Assembly (NCBI GenBank): GCA_021823555.1
Contig: JAKANW010000112.1
Span: forward strand, 1-7,845
Length of the DNA: 7,845 nucleotides
Source: Chloroflexota bacterium
GTDB lineage: Bacteria > Chloroflexota > Anaerolineae > Anaerolineales > Villigracilaceae
Reading direction: 5' to 3'
Shown here: positions 1 to 6,839 of the stretch, in pieces
Layout: each line of letters opens with the position of its first letter
How positions within the stretch are numbered: the stretch's first letter is position 1
Position numbers and translations under genes: made by a program
The notes under the pieces: generated by a model
Told to the model about the DNA's origin: nothing
Database searches by the model: none
What the model saw: only the letters and a program-made list of their open reading frames with translations

Positions 1-2
1 TC

Positions 3-974
3 GTTTTTGTGGAACAGCCCAAAATCGCGGAGGAGTTGCATGAGCGCGGTCTGCGCCTGGATTTGACGATTGATAAGAGGCGGAAGACGAAGGATGCTTT
101 CACGGTTGCCTGGCGCTCCTTTGTGACGGTTTCATCTTTGGAAGATGCGCTGAAGTTTGGCCCTTTTGACGTTGGACTGTTCGCCCTTAAATCCTTTGAT
201 ACACTCCCCGCGCTCGAGGGTATGAAGCCCTTCGCTGAAAAGCTTCCACCGTTGTTGTGTCTCTCCAATGGCGTGGACAATGAACCCGCCATCGCTGCTG
301 CCCTCGGAGCGGACAAGGTTATCTACGGCACAGTCACCTCGGCCATCGGTCGCCGCGGACCGGGCGACATCATTCTGGAGAAATTGCGCGGCATGGGAGT
401 GGCCGCGGGGCATCCACTGTCCGAGCAGCTGGCGGCCGCGTTGAATGGCGCATACCTGAACTGTCGTCTCTTCGCCGATGCGCCTTCGATGAAATGGTCG
501 AAGATGCTCACCAACCTGCTCGCCAACCCGGCCTCCGCCATCCTGGATATGACTGCGGCTGAGGTGTTTGCCAATCAGAAACTCTATAAACTCGAAATGG
601 ATATGCTATGTGAGTGCCTGGCGGTGATGAAGGCGCAAAACATTGGAGTGGTGGATTTGCCCGGCACACCGGTCAAGGCGCTGGCCTTTGCCACTCGTCT
701 GCCTGTGTGGCTTTCGAAGCCTTTGCTTGGGCGCGCCGCCGGCAGTGGACGCGGCGGCAAGATGCCGTCCTTCCACATTGACCTGCACTCAGGACGCGGC
801 AGGAGCGAAGTGGAATACCTGCACGGCGCGGTCGTGCGGGCGGGAGAGAGGGTTGGCGTGCCGGCGCCCGTCAACAAGCTGTTGACCGAAACCCTGCTGA
901 AGTTAACCAACAAGGAAATCCCGCTGGAGGAATTCGCCCACCAACCGGAGAAACTGCTGGGGTTGATCCATTAG
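3..974 (+). CDS. Ketopantoate reductase family (ApbA/PanE-like) NADPH oxidoreductase, 5' end cut by window
   Basis: Known members reduce 2-dehydropantoate to pantoate with NADPH in the cytosolic pantothenate/CoA pathway. About 323 residues are visible. The reading frame is open to the left edge and the N-terminal GxGxxG nucleotide motif is absent, so the true start lies upstream; the GTG at 9 is probably internal. Counting from the valine at 9, a Rossmann-type segment has the family lysine in ALKSFDT (about 61) and CLSNGVDNE (84-92), the usual QNGVGNE-like turn. The C-terminal helical domain has WSKMLTNLLANP (163-174), with K165 and N169 at the positions of the catalytic lysine and substrate-binding asparagine. 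It also has PSFHIDLHSGRGRSEVEYLHG (253-273), matching the PSMxxDxxxGRxTEIDxxxG signature, and GVPAPVN (283-289). Many paralogues act on other 2-oxo acids and no pan genes are adjacent, so the family is certain but the substrate is not. The stop is followed at once by a strong hairpin. Confidence 0.9.
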   Translation, partial: VFVEQPKIAEELHERGLRLDLTIDKRRKTKDAFTVAWRSFVTVSSLEDALKFGPFDVGLFALKSFDTLPALEGMKPFAEKLPPLLCLSNGVDNEPAIAAALGADKVIYGTVTSAIGRRGPGDIILEKLRGMGVAAGHPLSEQLAAALNGAYLNCRLFADAPSMKWSKMLTNLLANPASAILDMTAAEVFANQKLYKLEMDMLCECLAVMKAQNIGVVDLPGTPVKALAFATRLPVWLSKPLLGRAAGSGRGGKMPSFHIDLHSGRGRSEVEYLHGAVVRAGERVGVPAPVNKLLTETLLKLTNKEIPLEEFAHQPEKLLGLIH

Positions 975-979
975 AAAGG

Positions 980-1004
980 AGTCGAAAGTCTCTGACTTTC
1001 GACT
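980..1004. repeat. Perfect 11-bp inverted repeat just after the reductase stop codon
   Basis: AGTCGAAAGTC (980-990), a TCT loop (991-993) and GACTTTCGACT (994-1004) form a perfect 11-bp stem with a 3-base loop, starting 5 bases after the TAG. No T-run follows, so it is not a classic intrinsic terminator. It could slow 3' decay of the upstream transcript, or be one unit of a dispersed palindromic repeat. The structure is seen directly; the role is inferred. Confidence 0.75.
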
Positions 1005-1050
1005 GTCCAAAATCAGGCCCTTCGCAGGGCGCTTCGCGAAGATTTTGGAC
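1005..1050. repeat. Second inverted repeat with internal hairpin, upstream of the nucleoside kinase
   Basis: GTCCAAAATC (1005-1014) pairs perfectly with GATTTTGGAC (1041-1050). Inside lie a smaller stem, GCCCT (1017-1021) with AGGGC (1026-1030) around a TCGC loop, and the palindrome TTCGCGAA (1033-1040). It abuts the hairpin at 980-1004 without a spare base, so about 71 of the 93 intergenic bases are structured. It ends 17 bases before the kinase ATG and is not followed by a T-run. A dispersed REP/MITE-like element or an RNA-stability structure are both possible. Confidence 0.65.
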
Positions 1051-1067
1051 TCCGATGAAATAAAGAC

Positions 1068-2783
1068 ATGATAACCAAACAATCTGCTTTTAACTTTTCT
1101 AACCCGCGTCCCACAGTGGAAGTTCACCTTCCCGATGGACGCGTCCTCAATGGCCCGCGGGGGGCAAGTGTGGCTGAATTTCTCAAAGTTGCGCCTTCCG
1201 AAGCGCCGCTGGTTGCCGCGATTGTCAACGAGGAGTTGCGCGAGCTGACCTATTCCATTGACATGGATGCGCGCATCCAGTCGGTCACCCTCGGCGACCC
1301 GGACGGTTCGCGCATCTATCGCCGCTCGCTGACCTTCCTGCTGGAGATGGCCTTCTCGGACCTCTTTCCGAAAGCCAAATTGACCATTGACCACTCGCTG
1401 TCGTTTGGCGGCTATTACTGCCAGGTCAGCAGGCGCAAGCCGCTGAGTGAATCCGAACTTAAATCTTTAAAGGATCATATTCAACAGCTTGTCGAAGCCG
1501 ACCTGCCCTTCGAGCGCATGGAGGTTCCGCTGGCCGAGGCGGTTGAATATTTTCGTAAAAACGGCTACGACGAGAAGATCCAGCTCTTCAATTACCGCAA
1601 AAAGGATTACGTTACGCTCTATCGTTTTGGCGAGCGCATGGACTATCACCACGGCTACATGGTACCTTCCACGGGCTACCTGCGCTGGTATGATCTCTAT
1701 CTCACCAATGGCGGCTTCACCCTGCGTTTCCCGCGTCATAACAATCCCACCGAACTCGTCCCCATCCCCGAATACCCGAAACTGCTGGCGGCCTTCCGCC
1801 AATACGGCGATTGGCTCCAGCGCCTCGGTATTGACACAGTTGGTTCGCTTAATGATGCCATTGACGCCGGACGCGGTAATGAGATCATCCTGGTCTCGGA
1901 GGCCTTCCACGAACAACATCTTTCCGACATTGCCCGCCAGATCGCGGCGCGCCGCGAGCATACGCATCTCGTGCTCATCGCCGGGCCGTCGTCTTCGGGC
2001 AAGACCACTTTTTCGCGCCGCCTCACCGTCCAAATGCTGGCGTTGGGCATCTCGCCCTTCCCGCTCGAACTCGACAACTACTTCCTCGACCGCGACGATA
2101 CCCCGCCTGGGCCGGATGGCAAACCCGATTTTGAATCCATCGAAGCGCTGGACCTGCCCCGCTTGGCGGAGGATTTGCAGAGTCTGATTCGGGGAGAGAA
2201 AGTCCAATTGCCGCGCTACAACTTCAAGGCGGGAAAAAGTGAAGCGGGGGACGTGATCCAATTGAAGCGCGGGCAGATGCTCATCCTGGAAGGCATCCAT
2301 GGATTGAACCCCCGCCTCATCCCCGACGTTCTGGCTGGTGAGGCCTACCGGATCTACGTCTCCGCCCTGACGCAGCTCAACCTTGACCGCCACAACCGCG
2401 TCTCCACCACCGATACGCGACTCATCCGCCGCATCGTGCGCGACGCCCACGAACGCGGCTACACCGCTGCCCAGACCATCAGCCGCTGGGAGTCGGTGCG
2501 CGACGGCGAGAAGCTGCATATCTTCCCGTTCCAGGAAAACGCGGATGTGATGTTCAACTCGGCGCTGGCCTATGAGATGGCCGCCCTCAAACCGCTGGCC
2601 GAGCCGCTGCTGCGACAGGTGCAACACGGCACGCCCGAATACATCGAAGCCAAGCGCCTGTTGGCTTTCCTTGAATGGTTCCTACCCCTGGAAGTGGATT
2701 TGATCCCCGAAACGTCCATCGTGCGCGAATTCCTGGGCGGCTCGATCTTAAAGGATTTCAAGATTTGGAAGAATCACAGGTAG
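1068..2783 (+). CDS. TGS-domain nucleoside (uridine) kinase with ThrRS-like N-terminal half
   Basis: The 571-residue protein has two halves. The N-terminal half resembles the N-terminal part of threonyl-tRNA synthetase: a TGS domain (about 15-76, PTVEVHLPDGR onwards), then an editing-domain-like region (about 82-222) with YRRSLTFLL, FGGYYCQ and MVPSTGYL. The C-terminal half (about 275-540) is a P-loop kinase of the uridine kinase/phosphoribulokinase family. It has Walker A GPSSSGKT (306-313), ELDNYFLDRDDTP (334-346), EGIHGLNP (408-415) and an arginine-rich lid segment TDTRLIRRIVRDAHERG (448-464). Kinases of this group phosphorylate uridine or related nucleosides for salvage using ATP or GTP. 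What the synthetase-like half does is not established. Residues aligning with the ThrRS editing site are changed (see findings). The ATG at 1068 is chosen because it gives a complete TGS domain, although no good Shine-Dalgarno precedes it. The 3' end overlaps the convergent C69 gene by 10 bases. Family call secure; exact nucleoside not. Confidence 0.9.
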   Translation: MITKQSAFNFSNPRPTVEVHLPDGRVLNGPRGASVAEFLKVAPSEAPLVAAIVNEELRELTYSIDMDARIQSVTLGDPDGSRIYRRSLTFLLEMAFSDLFPKAKLTIDHSLSFGGYYCQVSRRKPLSESELKSLKDHIQQLVEADLPFERMEVPLAEAVEYFRKNGYDEKIQLFNYRKKDYVTLYRFGERMDYHHGYMVPSTGYLRWYDLYLTNGGFTLRFPRHNNPTELVPIPEYPKLLAAFRQYGDWLQRLGIDTVGSLNDAIDAGRGNEIILVSEAFHEQHLSDIARQIAARREHTHLVLIAGPSSSGKTTFSRRLTVQMLALGISPFPLELDNYFLDRDDTPPGPDGKPDFESIEALDLPRLAEDLQSLIRGEKVQLPRYNFKAGKSEAGDVIQLKRGQMLILEGIHGLNPRLIPDVLAGEAYRIYVSALTQLNLDRHNRVSTTDTRLIRRIVRDAHERGYTAAQTISRWESVRDGEKLHIFPFQENADVMFNSALAYEMAALKPLAEPLLRQVQHGTPEYIEAKRLLAFLEWFLPLEVDLIPETSIVREFLGGSILKDFKIWKNHR

Positions 2784-4123
2784 GGCAGATTGCCCCTATC
2801 CGGCATCCTGGCGTCCTTCGACCATTTCTTCCACGTCGAACCTTGCAAGAGTCCTGCCGGGCGCTGGATGGGCATGGCTTGAATCTTTTTCAGCCAGCTG
2901 GATTCGGCTTCGTCGGCGTGCTCGAAGCATTGGCGGCTGAGTTCCAGGCGTTCCTGTGGAGAGGCGTCGCAGGCTTTCAGCGCCTGCCGGAGGAAATCAG
3001 CTTCGAGCTGGTCGCGTTCGGCGCGGTAGGCGGACATGCGGACAGCGTAGTCCATCAGTGTGGCGCGGTGCAGTTCCTCGTGCCGCCAGAAGAGCGTGTT
3101 GGCGTCGTAGAACTGAGTGGGTTCCGGGCCGAGATCAGGCAGGCCGGAGTCCATCCAGATTGGTTTGAAGGTGCTCGTGCAGGACGCGGACGTGCCAGTG
3201 ACGAAGTAGGCAGGCAGGCGCGGGTCCAGGCGGGCGGCCATGGAGGCGGTAGATTGACTGATGCGGATCGGTCCCCAACTGGCGTGCATGCACACGTTCG
3301 CGCCGGTGATGCCGTCATCGGGACGCCAGCTGTCGGTTGCATCGCCATGGTCGCGCAAATTGGCAAGGACATGTTCGATGGTCAGCTTGCCTGTGTGGGC
3401 CGTGAGATTCTTGAGCGAGCAGGAGCGGCGCGCCCGGCTGTCACTGAAGCCAGTGTAGAGCATGTCGGAGTAGCAGCGGGAAAAATCAAAATCCTGGCGG
3501 CCTTTGCACCAGCCCTTTTCCACTGCAAAGGAGACCAGGTCTGGGGAAGCCAGGTCAAAGTCGTTGCCGAGGGTCAGGACGTTGGAAATGGCATAAATGC
3601 CATGTACCTGTTTGGCTGCCCAATGACGGTCCACGGTTTCAAGTACCCAGGCATCTTTGGGATCGGCGATCAGGAAACTATTGTGATAATACATCCCATG
3701 GAAGAAGGAACAGCCTCCGCCCTGACCGTACTGCTCCAGCAGGGAGGTGATCACGTTTACGGCTGCGCGGGCGGTGGCGGCGCGCTCGAGAGCCAGGCGC
3801 AGCAAGTCCATGCCGAGCAGGGCCGGTTCCTTTTGGGCAGGAATTTTGGAGAAGACTGCCTCGTTGCCGATGGTCACGCCGTGCTCGTTGGCTCCGATCT
3901 CCGCACCCCACATCCAGAACGGGCGCGAGAGCAGCACGGCGTTCGTCCGCTCGACCTGCGGGATTTCGATGTATGTGCATTTCAGCCGCGAGCCGGGGGC
4001 GTGCGTCTGCGCGGGGACCAGTTCCATGAACTGCGACTCGTTTAGGTCGCGGTCTGAGTTCTTGCCGAACAGGGTCAGGCCGTCAGCAGTGACGTCTCCG
4101 GTAGCTACGACTGTATCGCACAT
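2774..4123 (-). CDS. C69-family Ntn-hydrolase (secernin/PepD-like dipeptidase)
   Basis: This is a 449-residue cytoplasmic protein without a signal peptide, from the C69 peptidase group that includes dipeptidase A and secernins. These N-terminal-nucleophile hydrolases use the cysteine exposed after Met removal. Here the protein begins MCDTVVA, so Cys2 is the likely nucleophile and no propeptide needs cleaving. Supporting motifs are LTLFGKNSDRD (16-26), the highly conserved GKNSDR element; GAEIGANEHGVTIGNEAV (73-90); GMDLLRLALERAATA (104-118); YHNSFLIADPKDAWVLET (146-163); and TGTSASCTSTFKP (309-321). The start is fixed by Cys2 and by a strong AGAGGAGG ribosome site 4 bases upstream. The C-terminal 80 or so residues are helical and charged. 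The gene stands alone between a convergent kinase and a 221-base upstream gap. C69 enzymes are usually annotated as dipeptidases, but several secernin-like members have no proven substrate, so the peptide specificity is open. Confidence 0.92.
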   Translation of the reverse strand: MCDTVVATGDVTADGLTLFGKNSDRDLNESQFMELVPAQTHAPGSRLKCTYIEIPQVERTNAVLLSRPFWMWGAEIGANEHGVTIGNEAVFSKIPAQKEPALLGMDLLRLALERAATARAAVNVITSLLEQYGQGGGCSFFHGMYYHNSFLIADPKDAWVLETVDRHWAAKQVHGIYAISNVLTLGNDFDLASPDLVSFAVEKGWCKGRQDFDFSRCYSDMLYTGFSDSRARRSCSLKNLTAHTGKLTIEHVLANLRDHGDATDSWRPDDGITGANVCMHASWGPIRISQSTASMAARLDPRLPAYFVTGTSASCTSTFKPIWMDSGLPDLGPEPTQFYDANTLFWRHEELHRATLMDYAVRMSAYRAERDQLEADFLRQALKACDASPQERLELSRQCFEHADEAESSWLKKIQAMPIQRPAGLLQGSTWKKWSKDARMPDRGNLPYL

Positions 4124-4127
4124 GGTT

Positions 4128-4135
4128 CCTCCTCT
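4128..4135 (-). promoter_or_regulatory. Strong ribosome binding site for the C69 hydrolase
   Basis: On the - strand AGAGGAGG lies 4 bases before the ATG at 4123. It is the best Shine-Dalgarno match in the window and supports the start that puts the nucleophile cysteine at residue 2. Confidence 0.8.
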
Positions 4136-4152
4136 GGGTAAAGGCTTGTCCT

Positions 4153-4191
4153 ATTTTACCAATTGAATAACAGCGTAACGCAATTTGTCAA
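4153..4191 (-). promoter_or_regulatory. Candidate promoter region for the C69 hydrolase gene
   Basis: On the - strand a good -10-like TAAAAT (4153-4158) sits 17 bases upstream of the ribosome site. Its possible -35, TTGCGT (4178-4183), has a long 19-base spacer. Alternatively a consensus -35 TTGACA (4186-4191) lies 16 bases from a weaker TATTCA (4164-4169). The two pairs overlap, and both -35 candidates fall in the palindrome at 4179-4197. This is a pattern match only; no start site is known. Confidence 0.4.
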
Positions 4192-4197
4192 ATTGCG
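4179..4197. repeat. 19-bp palindrome in the C69 upstream region, possible operator
   Basis: CGCAATTTG, a central T, then CAAATTGCG give perfect 9-base arms; GT (4175-4176) and AC (4200-4201) extend the symmetry after two mismatches. The centre reads TTTGACAAA on the - strand and contains a consensus -35 hexamer. The size and symmetry fit a dimeric repressor site, but a dispersed intergenic repeat is equally possible. The rest of the gap (4202-4344) holds only small palindromes, GGAAGCTTCC (4217-4226) and GTGCGTCGCAC (4243-4253). I see no gene and no clear terminator for the methyltransferase in it. Confidence 0.5.
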
Positions 4198-4344
4198 CCA
4201 CTCGATCTTATATGTTGGAAGCTTCCCCGCGCTCATCCATGCGTGCGTCGCACCTGCCCTTTGAAGTGAAACCACTGAAGCGGGATTGGTTTTCGCTTGA
4301 GAAATTTCCATTAAACCCGGTGTGACGTACTGACCGGCCAGGCT

Positions 4345-5103
4345 TTACAACTGACCATAGTACATCGTGGTCTTATACACGAATTCAACCCGACCGTTCA
4401 CCTGATGCGCCTGAAAGATTCGTTCCAGTTCCGCCAGCATGGGCGCATGATTGGGATGCCCCGCCTCCGGCGCATAGGAGGAAGAAAGCAGCCGGCCCTC
4501 CAGGCCTGTGAAATCGAATCGCTGCAAGTTATCGAAGACTTTAAGTTTGAAACCGTGCGTCCGATAGAAGCGGCCCAGGATGGTCTCGTCCACTAACTTG
4601 TGGTTGACCTGATCGTAATCTGTGGCGTATCGTTTCAGCAATTGTTCATACTCGATCAGAAACGGGGTGGTATCTATCTCCCGATCATTCCAAACCAAAA
4701 TGACCCAGCCGCCCAGCTTGAGAATGCGCAGAAACTCCTCCCGCGCCTTCTCCCGGTCAAACCAGTGGAAGGCCTGCCCGGCAGCAATGAAATCCACGCT
4801 GTGATCGGGCAGGGTAGTCGCTTCCGCTTTTGCGTCCACGCTGTGGAAGCCGGGTTTGTTGCCGAACAGCCGCTCGCCCGCTTGCCGCATTTCACGATTG
4901 GGTTCCACCGCGAAGACCTGGTTGCCATTGTTTAAAAATATTCCGGCCAGGATGCCGGTGCCGGAACCAATATCGGCGATCAAGTCAATGGGAGTGAGTT
5001 GACATTCCTCCCGCAGGACATCTATGACTTCCGGCGGGTAGGTGGGTCTGTATTTGATGTAATTTTCGACCCGGTTTGAAAATCGTTGGGTGGGATCTGT
5101 CAT
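4345..5103 (-). CDS. Class I SAM-dependent methyltransferase (Methyltransf_11 type)
   Basis: A 252-residue soluble protein with a Rossmann-like methyltransferase fold. Motif I is DIGSGTGILAG (44-54), which binds S-adenosylmethionine. FAVEPNREMR (64-73) carries the acidic residue expected to hold the ribose hydroxyls. LPDHSVDFIAAGQAFHWFD (98-116) is motif II/post-II, and LRILKLGGWVILVWND (125-140) is motif III. The N-terminal RFSNRVENYIKYRPTYP and the AFHWFD signature match a small-molecule group that includes yeast trans-aconitate methyltransferase-like proteins; the acceptor cannot be told. The frame is open to 5169, but I choose the ATG at 5103. It gives the conserved family N-terminus, has AGGA 8 bases upstream (5112-5115), and makes an ATGA overlap with the stop of the DUF92 gene (5100-5102), which suggests translational coupling. 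It is the last gene of the - strand operon. Confidence 0.9.
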   Translation of the reverse strand: MTDPTQRFSNRVENYIKYRPTYPPEVIDVLREECQLTPIDLIADIGSGTGILAGIFLNNGNQVFAVEPNREMRQAGERLFGNKPGFHSVDAKAEATTLPDHSVDFIAAGQAFHWFDREKAREEFLRILKLGGWVILVWNDREIDTTPFLIEYEQLLKRYATDYDQVNHKLVDETILGRFYRTHGFKLKVFDNLQRFDFTGLEGRLLSSSYAPEAGHPNHAPMLAELERIFQAHQVNGRVEFVYKTTMYYGQL

Positions 5104-5915
5104 AGAAGTAATCCTATTGAAAGCAGTGCCAGGATCACTCCCGCCGCGCTGCATGCAAGATTGACCCAATCATTATCCAGCCAGCTCCAGCCGCGGATTT
5201 GAGTCGTCTGTGCGCCGCAGGCGTGGACGGGGTAACGTTCGGTCTCTTTGTGGCAGGTGGGGCAATAGTACATAGCCTGCACGGTCGCGCCGAGCAAGGA
5301 GTCGAACAGGGAGCCGGCGAGGCCCGATACAGTAACCAGTAGGAATAGCGACCAATGATGCAGTGACCAGTTTCCAGTGGGGGAGAGAAACGCTGCGGGT
5401 AGGGCGATGACGGCGGAACCTAACAGGGCCGCGCCCGTTCCCCATAACGAGACCCCGCCCGAGGTGCCTTTTTCGACGCGCTTTTTCAGGTCCGAGATCA
5501 GGCGCGGGGCAGTGGGATTCAGTACACCGAGTTCAGTTGCCCAGGTGTCTGCATTGACCGCAGCCAGCGCGGCGGCAAATCCCAGCCAGGGCCAGAACGC
5601 TGCGGGGAAGAAGAAATGCAGGGCGGCGAAGAGAGTCGCCAGGCCGCCGTTGCCGAAGACCTGCCCGGCGTCACGTTCGTGGCCTTTGGAGAATTTCTCA
5701 TTCAGCCCAATCTTGCGTTCCTTGAAAGCCCGGCTGAGTGCGGAGGAGGTGATGAAAAAAATCAGCAGAAGGATGGCCCATTGCCAGCCGCCAATCCCGA
5801 AGATGATCGTGCCGACCAATGTCGCAGCGAACGCGCCGCTACGACTCAGGCTGTGGGCGCGATAAGCCAGGAAAGCGACGAGGATGGCGAGGATGAAACC
5901 GTAGAGCAACTGCAT
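5100..5915 (-). CDS. DUF92 polytopic membrane protein (VTE6/phytyl-phosphate kinase-related family)
   Basis: A 271-residue inner-membrane protein with about six or seven hydrophobic segments (near 2-19, 31-58, 90-122, 157-178, 187-207 and 252-271). Conserved DUF92 motifs are all present: SRSGAFAATLVGT (24-36), RDAGQVFGNGG (81-91), AAVNADTWATELG (118-130), KGTSGGVSLWGT (149-160) and SGLAGSLFDSLLGATVQ (197-213). A loop follows with CPTC (218-221), HAC (231-233) and WLDNDWVN (245-252). In cyanobacteria and plants the family member VTE6 phosphorylates phytyl phosphate. Most bacterial members are uncharacterised and may handle other prenyl or lipid phosphates; the acidic and glycine-rich loops would suit phosphate/metal chemistry (inference). 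The start at 5915 is one base after the stop of the upstream PH-like gene, and the end overlaps the methyltransferase start by 4 bases. No clear Shine-Dalgarno is visible, so reinitiation is likely. Confidence 0.88.
   Translation of the reverse strand: MQLLYGFILAILVAFLAYRAHSLSRSGAFAATLVGTIIFGIGGWQWAILLLIFFITSSALSRAFKERKIGLNEKFSKGHERDAGQVFGNGGLATLFAALHFFFPAAFWPWLGFAAALAAVNADTWATELGVLNPTAPRLISDLKKRVEKGTSGGVSLWGTGAALLGSAVIALPAAFLSPTGNWSLHHWSLFLLVTVSGLAGSLFDSLLGATVQAMYYCPTCHKETERYPVHACGAQTTQIRGWSWLDNDWVNLACSAAGVILALLSIGLLL
5112..5115 (-). promoter_or_regulatory. Ribosome binding site that decides the methyltransferase start
   Basis: AGGA on the - strand lies 8 bases before the ATG at 5103, inside the last codons of the DUF92 gene. 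With the ATGA junction it favours the short start over the GTG-class start at 5169. Confidence 0.5.
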
Positions 5916-5916
5916 G

Positions 5917-6825
5917 TCAGGCGGGGGTGGAGATAATAAACAGGACTGCGATCAGAAAAGCCAGGCTACTGACCGTACCCGAAGCCCAGACCACGAAGGC
6001 CAGCGGGCGTTCTTTCTCCCAGCGATAGAAATACAACCCTGCCAGCCATCCGGCGATTGTCAGCAGAGTGCTTGCCAGCGGCAGCAGGATCAATTGCGTG
6101 GATGGGACGGCTGCAGCCGGGCTACTTCCGGGTTGCAAATCCAGGACCACGCGCTGCAGCGTGGGAATCAGGAAACTGACCCAGGCGAATAGGCCCAGGT
6201 TCAGGAACAAACCGCTCAACCACAGGTAGCGTGCCAGCGAGCTTTCCCAGGCGCGCGCAATGACAAAGGTTGGGTAGAGCGAGCGCGCCTCGGTCGGCGT
6301 GAGACTGCCCATCTCCACCGAACGCGCAAAAGTCTGCACAAAGGTAGCCGCCTCGGCGGGTGAGATGGCAAAGACGCGGCGGGCGGTCGCTACCAGCAAC
6401 AGGTTCTTCGATTCGGATGCAATGAATTCGATGAGTCCCAGGTCACGGTGGCGGCGCAAACCCAGAATGGCGCCAGGGATCGGGGGCCAGGGCAGAGACA
6501 GCGGGGTTGTCAAATCAGAAGCTGGGCGCACCCACTCGATATCTGAAAGCGGGATCTCTTCCACCCGCAATCCCCAGTGAATAGAAAGGTTATCGCGGCC
6601 GAGATGATAATCTGCGTGCAGTAGTGCGTAGGCCCGATACCCGATGAATGGCAATGGGATGAAAGACACCAGAGCTGCCAGCAGGTAAACCAGGAATGCA
6701 GGGCCGACCTCAGCGAGCGACAAGTTGATAAACCCCCATGTACTGGCCAACCCCAGGACCAACAACATCACAACATGGATGGTCAGTCCGAGCCGTTTGG
6801 GAGGCGGGAAAAGATCGGGATTCAT
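5917..6825 (-). CDS. Membrane protein with bacterial PH-like domain flanked by transmembrane helices
   Basis: A 302-residue protein. Two hydrophobic helices (about 13-34 and 41-62) are followed by a soluble stretch (about 68-168), then three more helices (about 199-220, 245-267 and 275-297). The soluble stretch begins YALLHADYHLGRDNLSIHWG and continues EEIPLSDIEWVRP, a GLRRHRDLGLIEFIAS strand pair, LLLVATARRVFAISP and a closing helix AEAATFVQTFARS. That order is typical of bacterial PH domains (bPH_5-like): the DLI-W motif and the terminal P-E/D-x-x-x-F helix are recognisable. Such domains usually sit at the cytoplasmic membrane face and their role is unknown. The frame stays open to 6975, but I choose the ATG at 6825. 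The extension overlaps the aminotransferase gene, is arginine/glycine-rich and looks like out-of-frame sequence. The gene lies 14 bases after the aminotransferase stop and 1 base before the DUF92 start. Domain assignment is moderate; the membrane topology is clear. Confidence 0.7.
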   Translation of the reverse strand: MNPDLFPPPKRLGLTIHVVMLLVLGLASTWGFINLSLAEVGPAFLVYLLAALVSFIPLPFIGYRAYALLHADYHLGRDNLSIHWGLRVEEIPLSDIEWVRPASDLTTPLSLPWPPIPGAILGLRRHRDLGLIEFIASESKNLLLVATARRVFAISPAEAATFVQTFARSVEMGSLTPTEARSLYPTFVIARAWESSLARYLWLSGLFLNLGLFAWVSFLIPTLQRVVLDLQPGSSPAAAVPSTQLILLPLASTLLTIAGWLAGLYFYRWEKERPLAFVVWASGTVSSLAFLIAVLFIISTPA

Positions 6826-6839
6826 AAGGTGTGGAAAAT

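Noticed and set aside
980..1004. Intrinsic terminator after the reductase gene
   Set aside because: The stem is strong but no T-rich tract follows on either strand, so I list it as an inverted repeat.
1467..2627. Long - strand open frame (386 codons) opposite the nucleoside kinase
   Set aside because: It lies antisense to a gene with Walker A, lid and TGS motifs, and its translation is low-complexity with no motif I know.
2675..4045. Long + strand open frame (456 codons) opposite the C69 hydrolase
   Set aside because: It has no recognisable family and no ribosome site, and lies antisense to a gene with clear catalytic motifs. It is a by-product of GC-biased codon use.
4275..4298. Hairpin AAGCGGGA…TTTCGCTT in the gap before the C69 gene
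   Set aside because: It pairs well only on the + strand, through G-U pairs, while both flanking genes are read from the - strand. No T-run follows, so it is not a convincing terminator for the methyltransferase.
5104..5169. 22-residue N-terminal extension of the methyltransferase
   Set aside because: It lies within the DUF92 coding end; family conservation begins at MTDPTQRFSNRV, and the ATGA junction plus AGGA site favour the later start.
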